Made by a program: the position numbers and the translations under genes. Shown piece by piece: positions 43,186 to 53,042 of a DNA stretch of 64,000 nt. The stretch is from Helicobacter brantae. GTDB lineage: Bacteria; Campylobacterota; Campylobacteria; Campylobacterales; Helicobacteraceae. The notes under the pieces are model-generated. The model was not told the origin of the DNA, did no database searches, and saw only the letters and a program-made list of their open reading frames with translations. Within the stretch, counting starts at the first letter, position 1; every line of letters begins with the position of its first letter. The DNA is taken from the NCBI RefSeq assembly GCF_003364205.1, contig NZ_NXLV01000001.1:203985-267984 (forward strand). Direction: 5' to 3'.

Positions 43186-44343
43186 ATGGGAAACAAAGAA
43201 ATACAAAAGTTGCAGAAGCGTTTAGAACAGCTTGAAAAAATGCCTGCAATGAAAGAGGGTTCCTCAATCGCTTCAATGCTTGAAGAGAAAGGAATCACAA
43301 GAAGAGATTTTATGAAATGGGCAGGGACAATGACAGCAATGTTGGCTCTCTCTCCTGCATACACTCCTCTTGTAGCAAAAGCTGCTGAGCTTAGTGATAG
43401 ATTGCCTGTGATTTGGCTAAATATGGCTGAATGTACAGGTTGTAGTGAGAGCTTGACAAGATCAGAATTCCCCACAATCGATACTTTGATTTTTGACTAC
43501 ATTTCATTGGAGTATCATGAAACTTTGATGGCACCATCAGGTTGGCAAGCAGAGCTTTCTTTGCATCAAGCAATGAAAAAATATGCAGGGAAATATATTT
43601 TGATGGTTGAGGGAGGTATCCCTTTTGCAAATGATGGAAGATTTTTGACAATCGGAGCTGAAGCAAAGACAGGAAAAGAAATCGCAAAAGAAGCAATCGC
43701 AGGAAGTGCAGCAGTCTTTGCTATCGGAACTTGCTCTAGCTTTGGAGGGGTGCAAGCTGCATATCCAAACCCAACAAATGCCAAGCCTTTGAGTGCAGCA
43801 AGTAATAAGCCTGTTATCAATGTGCCAGGATGTCCTCCAAGCGAGAGAAATATTGTAGGAACTTTGATGTATTTTGTTCTATTTGGAGATCTTCCTGTGC
43901 TTGATGCATTCAATCGTCCTACTTGGGCTTATGGACAAAGAATTCACGATATGTGCGAGAGAAGAGGAAGATTTGATGCAGGTGAGTTTGTAGAGTCTTT
44001 TGGTGATGAAGGAGCAAAAAAAGGATATTGTCTTTACAAAATGGGGTGCAAAGGACCTTATACTTTCAATAATTGTTCTGTGAGCAAATTCAACAGCGGT
44101 GTTTCTTGGCCAATCCAAGCAGGACATGGTTGTATGGGGTGCAGTGAGCCTAATTTTTGGGATACAATGCAACCTTATGAAAAACCACTTGCTGATCGTA
44201 AATTCCAAAGCGTATTTGGAGGAAAAGGTGCTGATGCAACAGCAGATAAGATCGGTGCAGTGGCTTTGAGTGCAACGGCGATTGCAATTGCTGCACATGC
44301 AACAATTATGAAAATTAAAGACGCAAACACTAAAGGAGAATAA
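43186..44343 (+). CDS. hydA: [NiFe] uptake hydrogenase small subunit
   Basis: A 385-residue iron-sulfur subunit of the membrane-bound H2-oxidising enzyme. The twin-arginine signal is TRRDFMKWAG (R39-R40), after a long charged N-region; then cluster motifs ECTGCSESL, GTCSSFGG, VPGCPPSE, and the C-terminal medial and distal ligands (KMGCKGPYTFNNC, GHGCMGCSEPNFWD). A C-terminal membrane helix anchors it. ATG 43186 with AGGAGG; the frame is open upstream, but those starts precede the Tat N-region without ribosome sites. Confidence 0.97.
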   Translation: MGNKEIQKLQKRLEQLEKMPAMKEGSSIASMLEEKGITRRDFMKWAGTMTAMLALSPAYTPLVAKAAELSDRLPVIWLNMAECTGCSESLTRSEFPTIDTLIFDYISLEYHETLMAPSGWQAELSLHQAMKKYAGKYILMVEGGIPFANDGRFLTIGAEAKTGKEIAKEAIAGSAAVFAIGTCSSFGGVQAAYPNPTNAKPLSAASNKPVINVPGCPPSERNIVGTLMYFVLFGDLPVLDAFNRPTWAYGQRIHDMCERRGRFDAGEFVESFGDEGAKKGYCLYKMGCKGPYTFNNCSVSKFNSGVSWPIQAGHGCMGCSEPNFWDTMQPYEKPLADRKFQSVFGGKGADATADKIGAVALSATAIAIAAHATIMKIKDANTKGE

Positions 44344-44345
44344 AA

Positions 44346-46070
44346 ATGGCAAACAAAAGAGTAGTAATCGATCCAATTACAAGAATTGAGGGACACCTAA
44401 GAGTTGAGGTAGAAGTAGATGATAACAATGTGATTAGAAATGCGTTTTCTTCTTCTACACTTTGGAGAGGATTGGAGGTCATTGTCAAGGGAAGAGATCC
44501 TAAAGATGTAGGACTTATCGTTCAAAGAATCTGTGGTGTTTGTACTTCTTCACACTATCGTGCAGGAATTGAGGCAGTTGAGAATGCTTTGGGCGTAACT
44601 ATTCCACTCAATGCTCGATATGTGCGATCAATGATTGCTCAAGCACTTTTCTTGCAAGATCATATCGTTCATTTCTATCTATTGCACGGACTTGATTGGG
44701 TAGATGTCATCTCTGCTCTCAAAGCAGATCCTAAAAAAGCTGAACAAGAAGCTTATAAGTATTGCAAAAATCCTTATGCAGCAGGTGAAACTGATTTGCG
44801 ATTGGCACAAGAGAAGGTTCAAAAAATGGTTGATAGTGGTCAGCTTGGAATCTTTGCAAATGGTTATTGGGGAAGCAAAACTTATAAATTCACTCCTGAG
44901 CAAAACCTTATTGCTCTCTCTCACTACCTTAAGTGTATTGAAGTTCAAAGAGATGGTGCAAAACTTATGGCAATCCTTGGTGGTAAGCAACCACACCCAC
45001 AAAGCTTTGTTGTCGGTGGTGTAACTTGTGTGAGAGATTTGCTAGATCCTAGCCGACTTGCAGAGTGGAAAACTCGATTTGAAAATGTAAAAGAGTTTAT
45101 TGAGAGAGCTTACTATCCTGATGTATTGATGGCAGCTAAAATGTTTGGAGGAGAGGCAAGTGTAACTCAAGCAGTATCAGTTCCTAACTTCATCTCTGGT
45201 GAGGGAATTGCACTTAATGCCACAGAAAATCTATTTAACCCTGGATATATCCTCAACAAAGACCTTACAAAGGCATTTGAGATTGATGAGAGCTTGATTA
45301 TGGAGGAGTGCACTCACTCTTGGTATAAAGAAGACAAACCTCTTCACCCATATGATGGGCAAACTGAGCCAAACTATACAGGATTTGTAGCTAGAGCGAC
45401 AATCAATGGTGAGGGCAAAAGTGTAGAGACACCAAGTGTCAATGAAAAAGCAAAATATAGCTGGATTAAATCTCCACGATATGATTCTAAGCCATTTGAG
45501 GTTGGACCACTTGCTTGTATGCTTGTAGGATATGCTCAAGGTAATCCAAGAATCAAAAAAGTAGTAGATGATTTCCTCAAAGTATCAGGACTTCCTGCAG
45601 CAGCACTTTTCACAACTCTAGGAAGAACAGCAGCAAGAATGCTTCAAACTAAACTCATCGCAGAGCACGGAATGGAAACATTTAATGCCCTAATTGAAAA
45701 CCTCAAAAAAGATGAGAGCACTTATACTCCTTCAGTGATTGATCCTAAAAAAGAATACAAAGGACGCTACATTGGAGAGGTTCCAAGAGGTATGCTTAGC
45801 CACTGGGTAAGAATCAAAAATGGTGTAGTAGAAAACTACCAAGCTGTTGTTCCTTCAACTTGGAATGCAGGGCCAATTGATGCAAAAGGACAAAAAGGAC
45901 CTTATGAGGCTAACCTTATTGGTATGAAGCTTGAGAATATTACTAAGCCACTAGAGATTATTAGAAATATTCACAGCTATGATCCTTGTATTGCTTGTGC
46001 AGTGCATGTAATGGATACCAAAGGCAATAAATTGGGCGAATACAAAATCGATCCAAAATACCTTGCCTAA
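44346..46070 (+). CDS. hydB: [NiFe] uptake hydrogenase large subunit
   Basis: A 574-residue catalytic subunit binding the Ni-Fe(CN)2CO site. N-terminal ligands are in RICGVCTSSH (C63, C66) and C-terminal ligands in DPCIACAVHV; the endopeptidase cut is expected after that histidine, releasing a C-terminal peptide of 16 residues that begins VMDTKG. It starts 2 bp after hydA and travels with it through the Tat system. Confidence 0.98.
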   Translation: MANKRVVIDPITRIEGHLRVEVEVDDNNVIRNAFSSSTLWRGLEVIVKGRDPKDVGLIVQRICGVCTSSHYRAGIEAVENALGVTIPLNARYVRSMIAQALFLQDHIVHFYLLHGLDWVDVISALKADPKKAEQEAYKYCKNPYAAGETDLRLAQEKVQKMVDSGQLGIFANGYWGSKTYKFTPEQNLIALSHYLKCIEVQRDGAKLMAILGGKQPHPQSFVVGGVTCVRDLLDPSRLAEWKTRFENVKEFIERAYYPDVLMAAKMFGGEASVTQAVSVPNFISGEGIALNATENLFNPGYILNKDLTKAFEIDESLIMEECTHSWYKEDKPLHPYDGQTEPNYTGFVARATINGEGKSVETPSVNEKAKYSWIKSPRYDSKPFEVGPLACMLVGYAQGNPRIKKVVDDFLKVSGLPAAALFTTLGRTAARMLQTKLIAEHGMETFNALIENLKKDESTYTPSVIDPKKEYKGRYIGEVPRGMLSHWVRIKNGVVENYQAVVPSTWNAGPIDAKGQKGPYEANLIGMKLENITKPLEIIRNIHSYDPCIACAVHVMDTKGNKLGEYKIDPKYLA

Positions 46071-46091
46071 TTCCTTAAAAAGGAGAAACAA

Positions 46092-46724
46092 ATGAAAGGA
46101 CATCACGATTTGCCCCTATCTTTTTGGGTAACACATTGGATTAGATTTATTTGCATGGTTGTTTTGGTGGTGAGCGGTTTTTATATCGCTCAACCCTACA
46201 TTATGCCTGATCCAAATCTCACAGCTCCTGTGAATTTCTTACAAGCCAAGATTCGCTTTTGGCATGTGTTGCTAGGGCTTGTGCTTTTTGGAGCAACTTT
46301 GTTTAAGACTTATCTTTTCTTCTTCAGTAAAGGAAGTGAGATTGAGAGAAAGTCTTTTGCAGATGTGTTGAGTGCAAAACAATGGATTTCAAGAATCATT
46401 TTCTACCTCACTTTGGGTGGAAAAGTCAAAGACAATGGGCTTTATAATCCATTGCAATTTGTAGCTTATCTTGGAGTGTATTTGGCACTTTATGGGATTA
46501 TCTTTACAGGAATTGTGCTTTTTATGCACTGCTATCATGAGGGAATGATGAGCGTGGTTTATCCACTATTTAAACCTCTTGAAACATTGATGGGTGGAAT
46601 TGCAAATGTAAGATGGATTCACCATATCCTCACTTGGGTATTCCTCATTTTCTTGCCTATCCATATCTATATGGCGTCAATGAAATACCTATTCAAAAAA
46701 AGCTATGAAAAGGCTCACGCTTGA
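46092..46724 (+). CDS. hydC: [NiFe] hydrogenase cytochrome b subunit
   Basis: A 210-residue di-haem membrane subunit passing electrons to menaquinone. Four membrane helices carry histidines in FWVTHWIRF, FWHVLLGL, LFMHCYHEG and the final WIHHILTWVFLIFLPIHIY. AAAGGAG precedes the ATG; it overlaps hydD by 4 bp. Confidence 0.95.
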   Translation: MKGHHDLPLSFWVTHWIRFICMVVLVVSGFYIAQPYIMPDPNLTAPVNFLQAKIRFWHVLLGLVLFGATLFKTYLFFFSKGSEIERKSFADVLSAKQWISRIIFYLTLGGKVKDNGLYNPLQFVAYLGVYLALYGIIFTGIVLFMHCYHEGMMSVVYPLFKPLETLMGGIANVRWIHHILTWVFLIFLPIHIYMASMKYLFKKSYEKAHA

Positions 46725-47287
46725 AGATTTTGATTTTGGGAATTGGAAACATACTTTTTGGCGATGAGGGGATAGGGGCACACTTTGCCCACTATATTGA
46801 TGAGAAATATACTTTCTCTCCCTCTGAGGGAAATTCAATAACCATTATTGATGGTGGGACTTTGGCCCACCTACTTATCCCTATTATTGTCGAGTATGAC
46901 AAAGTGATTTTAGTTGATTGTATTGAAAGTGAAGATGGAAAGTTTGGAGATGTGTTTTTCTTCGATTTTGAGAATATGCCCAAGCAAATCAACTGGCAGG
47001 GTAGTGCTCATGAGGTAGAAACATTGCAGACTTTAGAGATGATGAGAACGCATGGAGATATACCTTCAATTAAGATTATTGGTGTGATTCCCACAAGGAT
47101 AGAATCTGATTCTACCTTTGAACTCTCAAGCGATATTATCAGTGCTGTAAGCACGATGGAGAAAGTGCTAAAAAACTATATCTTAGAGCTAGATCCAAAA
47201 TGCCAAATCAGTGAGAATTCAGAAGTAAGTATCCAAGAGATTGCAAGAATTTCTTTTAAGCGAGAGATGAAACAAAATGATCTTTGA
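46721..47287 (+). CDS. hydD: hydrogenase maturation protease
   Basis: A 188-residue HycI/HyaD-type endopeptidase that removes the C-terminal peptide of the large subunit after nickel insertion. Nickel-sensing acidic residues are in NILFGDEGIGAHF (E near 18) and VDCIESEDGKFGD, and the histidine in GSAHEVETLQ. The C-terminus is about 25 residues longer than the core. It overlaps hydE by 11 bp. Confidence 0.92.
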   Translation: MKILILGIGNILFGDEGIGAHFAHYIDEKYTFSPSEGNSITIIDGGTLAHLLIPIIVEYDKVILVDCIESEDGKFGDVFFFDFENMPKQINWQGSAHEVETLQTLEMMRTHGDIPSIKIIGVIPTRIESDSTFELSSDIISAVSTMEKVLKNYILELDPKCQISENSEVSIQEIARISFKREMKQNDL

Positions 47288-48803
47288 ACTCAGCTTTGAA
47301 AATCGTGGCTTTAGCTCTAGGCTTAATTTCTTTTTGCAAAACATTCTTGGTAAATATGAGGGGTTGCAATATTCTATCTTTGAGAAAGAAGCAGGAGATT
47401 TGAGGCTTTGGATAGAGTGTGATGAGCTAGAGAGATTGGAGCAAATTACCCAAGAGCTTTCAGAGAAGATTCCTCAAAGCCTCTATCTTGATGAGATTAG
47501 CTCAAATAGTTTGCCCTCTCAAGCCCTACCTAGCTCAATGCCCCTCACTCCTATTGCACCCACTTCGCATTTTTGCCCTCAGTGTCTAAATACCCAAGAG
47601 GGAAAATGTGAGGTTTGTCTTCAAGAATTTCCCACTCTCTCTCCTCAAGCAAGTGAAGAGATTATAGAAGGGTTGCTTCAATCCCAAAACATTGCCCTAA
47701 AAACCCCTAGTGGAGTGCATATCTTAAGTCTTAAGCCAAGCGAGAGGGTGTATTGTGTGGATATTGAAAAGATTTTGGAGATTTGCACCATTTCAAAAAA
47801 AGAATTAAACGCACTAGCAAGTTATGAGAAACCTATCGTTAGGGTCAAACCCTATGGAGAAGCCCAAAACAATGAGTTTTTGAGCCTTTCTTTGGCACAA
47901 GATAAAATCTTGGTGGCTCTTTTTGAAAAACTCAAAGAGAGAGGGGTGAGTTTTGTGTATGGAGCAAAGAGTGCAGATAGAGAGTATGATTTGGCTGAAG
48001 TGATAGAAGAGGGGAGCGAGATTGTTGTGTATGAAAACGAGCATTTTGCACTTCTTAAAACGCCATATATCAACCAATCTTTGCTAGAGAAATTTAATGC
48101 AATGCAAAGTCTTGATAAGTCTTTTCTCTCCACAATCATTGCTGAAAATCACTTAGAAGAGCAAAATATCCTTCATTTCTATTTCTCTCTTAAGGGAGGG
48201 GATAAGATTTGCCTTTATAATACTCAAACGCAATGGTTTAATGAGGTGATGAGTTTTGAGTTGCCAAAAGATTTATTCTCTTTGATTGAAGGGATTAAAA
48301 CACTTGATGAAAACTCTCAACGCCTTATTGAAAACTATACGCTCAAATTCCCCACACTTTTGGCTAAAAACATTGATTTTAGCTCCTTTCCTCAAGGAAT
48401 CTATGGGATTTGGGAGATTGTAAGAGTGGTTTTAGGATTGCAAAACAATCCCTTACAAATCGCTCAAAACAACCTTGATAAAAGAGGTGTGGCGATTGAT
48501 TATGTGTTTGAAAAAGATTCTGTAATCTTGCAAAAATTCAATCTTGCACGATGTATCCGAAGTGGAATGAGTTTCAAAATGGCAGGAGTAGAAGATGAGC
48601 TTATCTCACTAGGCTATATTGAGAGCTTCACCCATCTTCCCTCTAAGCTCTATATTGCATTAAGAAATCTTGTAGAGATTGGAGGGATTGCTTTGAGTGG
48701 GGATATGCTCTCTTATAGAATGATAGGGGATTTTCTCTACTTCAACAATCGCCAAACCTCAATCTATCGCAACAAAAATTTTCCACTTCTTTTTGAGAGA
48801 TGA
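47277..48803 (+). CDS. hydE: hydrogenase accessory protein HydE, apparently HypF-related
   Basis: A 508-residue protein in the hydE position of Helicobacter and Wolinella operons, where it is required for hydrogenase activity by an unknown mechanism. Its layout parallels HypF next door: an N-terminal segment like the acylphosphatase domain (LSFENRGFSSRLNFFLQN), a four-cysteine finger (C100, C103, C111, C114), ISKKELNALASYEKPIVRVK (172-191), which aligns with HypF 261-280 (ISPKEEEALLSPQAPIVLLK), and IGGIALSGDMLSYRMIGDFL near the end, like the HypF Kae1-type C-terminus. The HypF catalytic HHxxH is not seen, so it may be a degenerate paralogue acting as a scaffold. Overlaps hypF by 4 bp. Confidence 0.85.
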   Translation: MIFELSFENRGFSSRLNFFLQNILGKYEGLQYSIFEKEAGDLRLWIECDELERLEQITQELSEKIPQSLYLDEISSNSLPSQALPSSMPLTPIAPTSHFCPQCLNTQEGKCEVCLQEFPTLSPQASEEIIEGLLQSQNIALKTPSGVHILSLKPSERVYCVDIEKILEICTISKKELNALASYEKPIVRVKPYGEAQNNEFLSLSLAQDKILVALFEKLKERGVSFVYGAKSADREYDLAEVIEEGSEIVVYENEHFALLKTPYINQSLLEKFNAMQSLDKSFLSTIIAENHLEEQNILHFYFSLKGGDKICLYNTQTQWFNEVMSFELPKDLFSLIEGIKTLDENSQRLIENYTLKFPTLLAKNIDFSSFPQGIYGIWEIVRVVLGLQNNPLQIAQNNLDKRGVAIDYVFEKDSVILQKFNLARCIRSGMSFKMAGVEDELISLGYIESFTHLPSKLYIALRNLVEIGGIALSGDMLSYRMIGDFLYFNNRQTSIYRNKNFPLLFER

Positions 48804-51022
48804 AAACCCTCAAACTCCTCATACAAGGTAGAATCCAAGGGGTAGGGTTTCGCCCCTTTATCAGCAATCTTGCTAACTCTTTGGGGCTTTGTGGGTGTGT
48901 GAAAAACAATGCTTTGGGAGTAGAAGTCTTACTTCAAGGCTTAAAGTGTGAGGAGTTTTTGAGAGATCTACCCCTCAAAGCTCCCAAAATCTCTCAAATC
49001 CAAACGATTGAAACCCAAGAGATTGACTGCCCTACATTTCAAGGCTTTGAGATTTTAGAAAGTGAGCAATCAAATCATTATGCAATCCCACCCATTAGCG
49101 ATCTTGCAATCTGTGAGGATTGCAAAAGAGAGCTAAAAGAGAGCAAAAATCCTCGCTATTTCTATCCTTTGATTAACTGCACTAATTGTGGGCCAAGACA
49201 TAGCGTAATAAGGGCTTTGCCCTATGATAGAGAACGCACAAGTATGGCTGAGTTTGAGATGTGTGAGTTTTGCCAAAGTCAATACACTTCCCCTACAAGT
49301 CGATTCTTTCACGCTCAACCTATCTCTTGTCCCAAATGCTCTCCAAAAATGTTTTGGGGAGAAGAGGTGATAGAGGATTATCCTCAAACCTTCTCACTCA
49401 TCGCTTCCAAAATCAAAGAGGGGGAAATCATTTTGATTGAGGGAATTGGGGGATTTCATCTAGTCTGTGATAGCACCAATGCAAAAAGCATAAAAAGACT
49501 AAGAGAGCTAAAAAATCGCCCTAGCAAACCCCTAGCTTTGATGTGCAAGGATATCAATCAAGCCAAAGAGATTGCCTATATCTCCCCCAAAGAAGAAGAA
49601 GCCCTGCTTTCTCCTCAAGCCCCTATCGTGCTACTCAAAGCCAAAAAACACCTTGAGGGCATTGCTCCAAACTTGCAAACCTATGGAATAATGCTCTCTT
49701 ATACTCCAATCTATGAGCTTTTGTTTTCTTTTTTGGATATTCCACTTGTAGCCACTTCAGCTAATCCCAAAGGAGAGCCAATCATCTATGAGAGGGAGAA
49801 GCTAGATAAACTCTCTTTCCTTACCACCCTCTCCCTCTCTCATCAAAGAAAAATCAACAACCCCATAGAAGATAGCATTATCCAAATTCTTAGCACTCAA
49901 GATGAAGTAGTGCTAAGAAATGCACGAGGTTACGCTCCTACTTGCTTCACACTCCCTCAAAAACTCCCCTTTTCAATCCTAGCAATGGGAGGGAATCAAA
50001 AAGCAAGTTTTGCCATAGGTTTTGAAAACCTAGTCATTCTCTCCCCCTATATTGGGGATTTAGACAACCTAGAGAGTATCTCTCGCTATAAGCAATCAAT
50101 CCAAAAGATTCAAAAGCTCTATGGGATTGCAAAATTTGATGAGATTATTGCTGATTTGCACCCCAATTATGAAAGCACAAAAATCGCTCAAGAATTAGCC
50201 CAAGAGATGGATTCCAAACTCACTCAAGTTCAGCACCATTACGCCCACGCCCTCTGTGTATGCTTTGAGCATAAAATCAGCCAAGAGGTTTTGGCTTTTT
50301 GCTTTGATGGGACAGGGTTTGGAGAGGATAGGAATATTTGGGGGGGAGAGGTGCTAGAGGTGGGGGCAGAGGGGTTTGTGAGAGTGGCACATTTTAAGTA
50401 TTTCAAGCTTCTAGGGGGAGAGGTAGCAGTGAGGGATATTGAGAGGATTTTTCTCTCCATTGCTTTTGATTATCTCTCATTAGAGCAAATTCAAAAGTTT
50501 CAAACCCACAAAACTCCCCAAGAGATTGCCACGCTCTATCAAATGCACCAAAAATCTCTCAACTCTCCTCTGACTTCAAGTGTGGGGCGATTGTTTGATA
50601 TGGTGGCGTTTTTGTGTGGGCTAAAAACTCAAAGCTATGAGGGGGAGAGTGGGGTGTGGCTTCAAAATCTCTATGATGAGCGTTTTAGTGCTTTGAGTTA
50701 TGATTTTTGTATAGAGGGAGGAGAGATTGAGCTAGATTTTCTCTCAATCTTTGAAGACTCTCTTTCAATCGGCAAAGAAGAAATCGCCTCAAAATTCATC
50801 AACACCCTCGCTCAAGTCATTTTCACACTCTCAAAGACAGAAAATAGAAAAATTGTGCTTTGTGGTGGCGTTTTTTGTAATAATATTTTGAGTGCAAAAG
50901 TTTTGGAAAAGTTAAGAAAAAATGGAAAAACTTGCTATATTGGCAATAAAATTCCACCCAATGACAATGGCTTGGCTTTGGGGCAGTTATATCATTCTTT
51001 AAGGAGTATTTATGCAAGATAA
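48800..51022 (+). CDS. hypF: carbamoyltransferase HypF
   Basis: Makes the thiocyanate-bound CN precursor from carbamoyl phosphate for the hydrogenase Fe site. The 740-residue protein has an acylphosphatase domain (GRIQGVGFRPF, 10-20), two zinc fingers (C105-C108 with C127-C130; C155-C158 with C177-C180), a YrdC-like domain (about 195-385) and the Kae1-like domain with VQHHYAHALCVCFEH and CFDGTGFGED. Full length. Overlaps hydE by 4 bp and hypB by 11 bp. Confidence 0.97.
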   Translation: MKTLKLLIQGRIQGVGFRPFISNLANSLGLCGCVKNNALGVEVLLQGLKCEEFLRDLPLKAPKISQIQTIETQEIDCPTFQGFEILESEQSNHYAIPPISDLAICEDCKRELKESKNPRYFYPLINCTNCGPRHSVIRALPYDRERTSMAEFEMCEFCQSQYTSPTSRFFHAQPISCPKCSPKMFWGEEVIEDYPQTFSLIASKIKEGEIILIEGIGGFHLVCDSTNAKSIKRLRELKNRPSKPLALMCKDINQAKEIAYISPKEEEALLSPQAPIVLLKAKKHLEGIAPNLQTYGIMLSYTPIYELLFSFLDIPLVATSANPKGEPIIYEREKLDKLSFLTTLSLSHQRKINNPIEDSIIQILSTQDEVVLRNARGYAPTCFTLPQKLPFSILAMGGNQKASFAIGFENLVILSPYIGDLDNLESISRYKQSIQKIQKLYGIAKFDEIIADLHPNYESTKIAQELAQEMDSKLTQVQHHYAHALCVCFEHKISQEVLAFCFDGTGFGEDRNIWGGEVLEVGAEGFVRVAHFKYFKLLGGEVAVRDIERIFLSIAFDYLSLEQIQKFQTHKTPQEIATLYQMHQKSLNSPLTSSVGRLFDMVAFLCGLKTQSYEGESGVWLQNLYDERFSALSYDFCIEGGEIELDFLSIFEDSLSIGKEEIASKFINTLAQVIFTLSKTENRKIVLCGGVFCNNILSAKVLEKLRKNGKTCYIGNKIPPNDNGLALGQLYHSLRSIYAR

Positions 51023-51677
51023 CCCACAACTCAAAAAATCACTAGATTTGGTGGAAAAAGTATTAAGCAAAAACGACAAAGAAGCAATCAAAATCCGTGA
51101 GTTTTTTGATAGCAAGGGCATTTTGGGGCTAAACCTTATGAGCTCCCCTGGGAGTGGAAAGACCACAACCCTAGAGCAACTAGCCCTTAGAAAGCCTTTT
51201 GCTTTCAATGTGGTTGAGGGAGATTTGGAAACTGAAAATGATGCTAACAAGCTTAGAGGTAAAGGCATTGAGGCCATTCAGATTCAGACAGGAAGTGCGT
51301 GTCATTTAGACGCGTTTATGATCTCCAATGCACTCTCTCAAATGCACTTTGAGGGGATTGATGTGTGCTTTGTAGAAAATATCGGAAACCTTGTATGCCC
51401 TGCAAGTTATGATGTCGGCACACATTATAATATCGTTTTGCTCTCTGTAACTGAGGGAGATGACAAGGTGGAGAAATATCCTGTAATGTTTAAAGAAGCA
51501 GACTTGGTGATAGTGAGCAAATGCGATTTGATTGAGCATTTTGACTTTGAGCCAAGTTTGGTGCTAGAGAGAGCTAGAAAACTCAATCCAAAAGTAGAGA
51601 TGATTGAGCTTTCAAGCAAGAGTGGAGAGGGGTTTGATAAACTCATCTCTTGGATCAATCAAAGGAGAAAAAAATAA
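51012..51677 (+). CDS. hypB: hydrogenase/urease nickel incorporation GTPase HypB
   Basis: A 221-residue GTPase delivering nickel with HypA. Motifs: SSPGSGKTT (P-loop), EGDLETENDA, the metal site SACHLDA, VENIGNLVCP and SKCDLIEHF (base specificity). There is no histidine-rich nickel-storage N-terminus, as usual in Helicobacter. Start ATG 51012 after AAGGAG, inside the hypF end; the stop overlaps the hypC start (TAATG). Confidence 0.97.
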   Translation: MQDNPQLKKSLDLVEKVLSKNDKEAIKIREFFDSKGILGLNLMSSPGSGKTTTLEQLALRKPFAFNVVEGDLETENDANKLRGKGIEAIQIQTGSACHLDAFMISNALSQMHFEGIDVCFVENIGNLVCPASYDVGTHYNIVLLSVTEGDDKVEKYPVMFKEADLVIVSKCDLIEHFDFEPSLVLERARKLNPKVEMIELSSKSGEGFDKLISWINQRRKK

Positions 51678-51922
51678 TGTGTCTATCTATTCCATCACAA
51701 GTTGTATCAATCAACAAAAAAGAAAAAACCTGCATTGTAGATACTATGGGGACTCAAAGAGAAGTGAGTTTGGATATTTTGCAAGATGAGATTGAAGTAG
51801 GGGATTATGTGCTTATTCATATCGGCTATGCGATGAATAAGATTTCCAAAGAGCACGCCTTAGAATCCCTAGAGTTATACAAGCAAATCGTAGATTCTAT
51901 GCAAGAGGAAGAGAATGCTTAG
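51677..51922 (+). CDS. hypC: hydrogenase maturation chaperone HypC
   Basis: An 81-residue chaperone carrying the Fe(CN)2CO unit with HypD to the large subunit. The essential N-terminal MCLSIPS (C2) is intact, followed by an OB-like fold (VGDYVLIHIGYAMNKIS). I place the start at ATG 51677, because Cys2 must be next to the initiator; the frame extends upstream into hypB without meaning. Confidence 0.96.
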   Translation: MCLSIPSQVVSINKKEKTCIVDTMGTQREVSLDILQDEIEVGDYVLIHIGYAMNKISKEHALESLELYKQIVDSMQEEENA

Positions 51923-53033
51923 TTTGAATGACTTATATCAAGGCTTTAGAGATCCCAAAAGCATTTTGGCTTTGAGTGAGAAAATCAAAGAAGAAGCCAA
52001 AGGATTAGATAAGAAAATTAGAGTAATGGAAGTGTGTGGGGGGCATACTCATAGCATTATGAAGTATGGAATCAATCAGCTTGTGAGTGATGTGTTTGAG
52101 TTTATCCACGGGCCGGGTTGTCCTGTGTGTGTGATGAGTAAATCGCGTATCAATCATGCCATAGCTTTAGCTAAGCAAAAAAATGTCATTTTAGCAACTC
52201 TAGGAGATATGATAAGAGTGCCAAGCTCTAATGGCTCACTTGCCCAAGAGAGAGCCAATGGGGCAGATGTGAGGTTTGTGTATAGCCCACTTGACTTGCT
52301 AAAAATTGCCAAAGAAAATCCCAATAAGACTATCATCTACTTTGCCATAGGGTTTGAAACCACCACACCGATGACTTCAGCCCTGCTAGAGCGAGTGCAG
52401 AGTGAGGGGATAAAAAACATTCTCTTTCATATCAATCACGTGCTTGTCCCACCACCAATGAGAGCAGTGCTAAATATCCCTGAAGTGCAGATTGATTCTT
52501 TTATCGCTCCCTCTCATGTCTCTGTGATTACAGGAAGCAAGATTTATGAAGAGTTTCCTAGAGATTTTGGTAAGCCCACAGTGGTTTCAGGGTTTGAGCC
52601 TGTGGATATTTTGCAAGGGTTATCCATGATACTCTCTCAAGTCAAAAATGGAGAGGCAAAGTTAGAAAATCAATACACTCGCTCTGTAACCTTTGAGGGC
52701 AATCTATTAGCTCAAGAGAAAGTCAATCACTATTTTCAGCCTAGAGAGAGCTTTGAGTGGAGGGGGATTGGGGAGATTCCCCACTCAGCTTTGAGATTAA
52801 AAGATGAGTTTAGAGAGTTTGATGCAGAAGTAGTGTATGCAGAGATTTTGCCTACCCAAAAGGTAGAAGAGCCCAAAGGGTGCATTTGCCCAAAAATCAT
52901 CTGTGGAAGTGCAAAGCCCACAGAGTGCAAACTTTTTGGTAAGGCTTGCACGCCGACTTCACCTATTGGGAGCTGTATGGTTAGTGGTGAGGGGGTTTGT
53001 AATGCGTATTTTAGATATGGAAATTTACTTTAG
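51915..53033 (+). CDS. hypD: hydrogenase maturation protein HypD
   Basis: A 372-residue iron-sulfur protein on which the Fe(CN)2CO group is assembled. Conserved cysteines: EVCGGHTHSIMKYG, GPGCPVCVM, and the C-terminal cluster region (CICPKIICGSAKPTECKLFG). ALGFETTTP-type motif is present as AIGFETTTPMT. Overlaps hypC by 8 bp. Confidence 0.97.
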   Translation: MLSLNDLYQGFRDPKSILALSEKIKEEAKGLDKKIRVMEVCGGHTHSIMKYGINQLVSDVFEFIHGPGCPVCVMSKSRINHAIALAKQKNVILATLGDMIRVPSSNGSLAQERANGADVRFVYSPLDLLKIAKENPNKTIIYFAIGFETTTPMTSALLERVQSEGIKNILFHINHVLVPPPMRAVLNIPEVQIDSFIAPSHVSVITGSKIYEEFPRDFGKPTVVSGFEPVDILQGLSMILSQVKNGEAKLENQYTRSVTFEGNLLAQEKVNHYFQPRESFEWRGIGEIPHSALRLKDEFREFDAEVVYAEILPTQKVEEPKGCICPKIICGSAKPTECKLFGKACTPTSPIGSCMVSGEGVCNAYFRYGNLL

Positions 53034-53042
53034 GAGAGAGTG

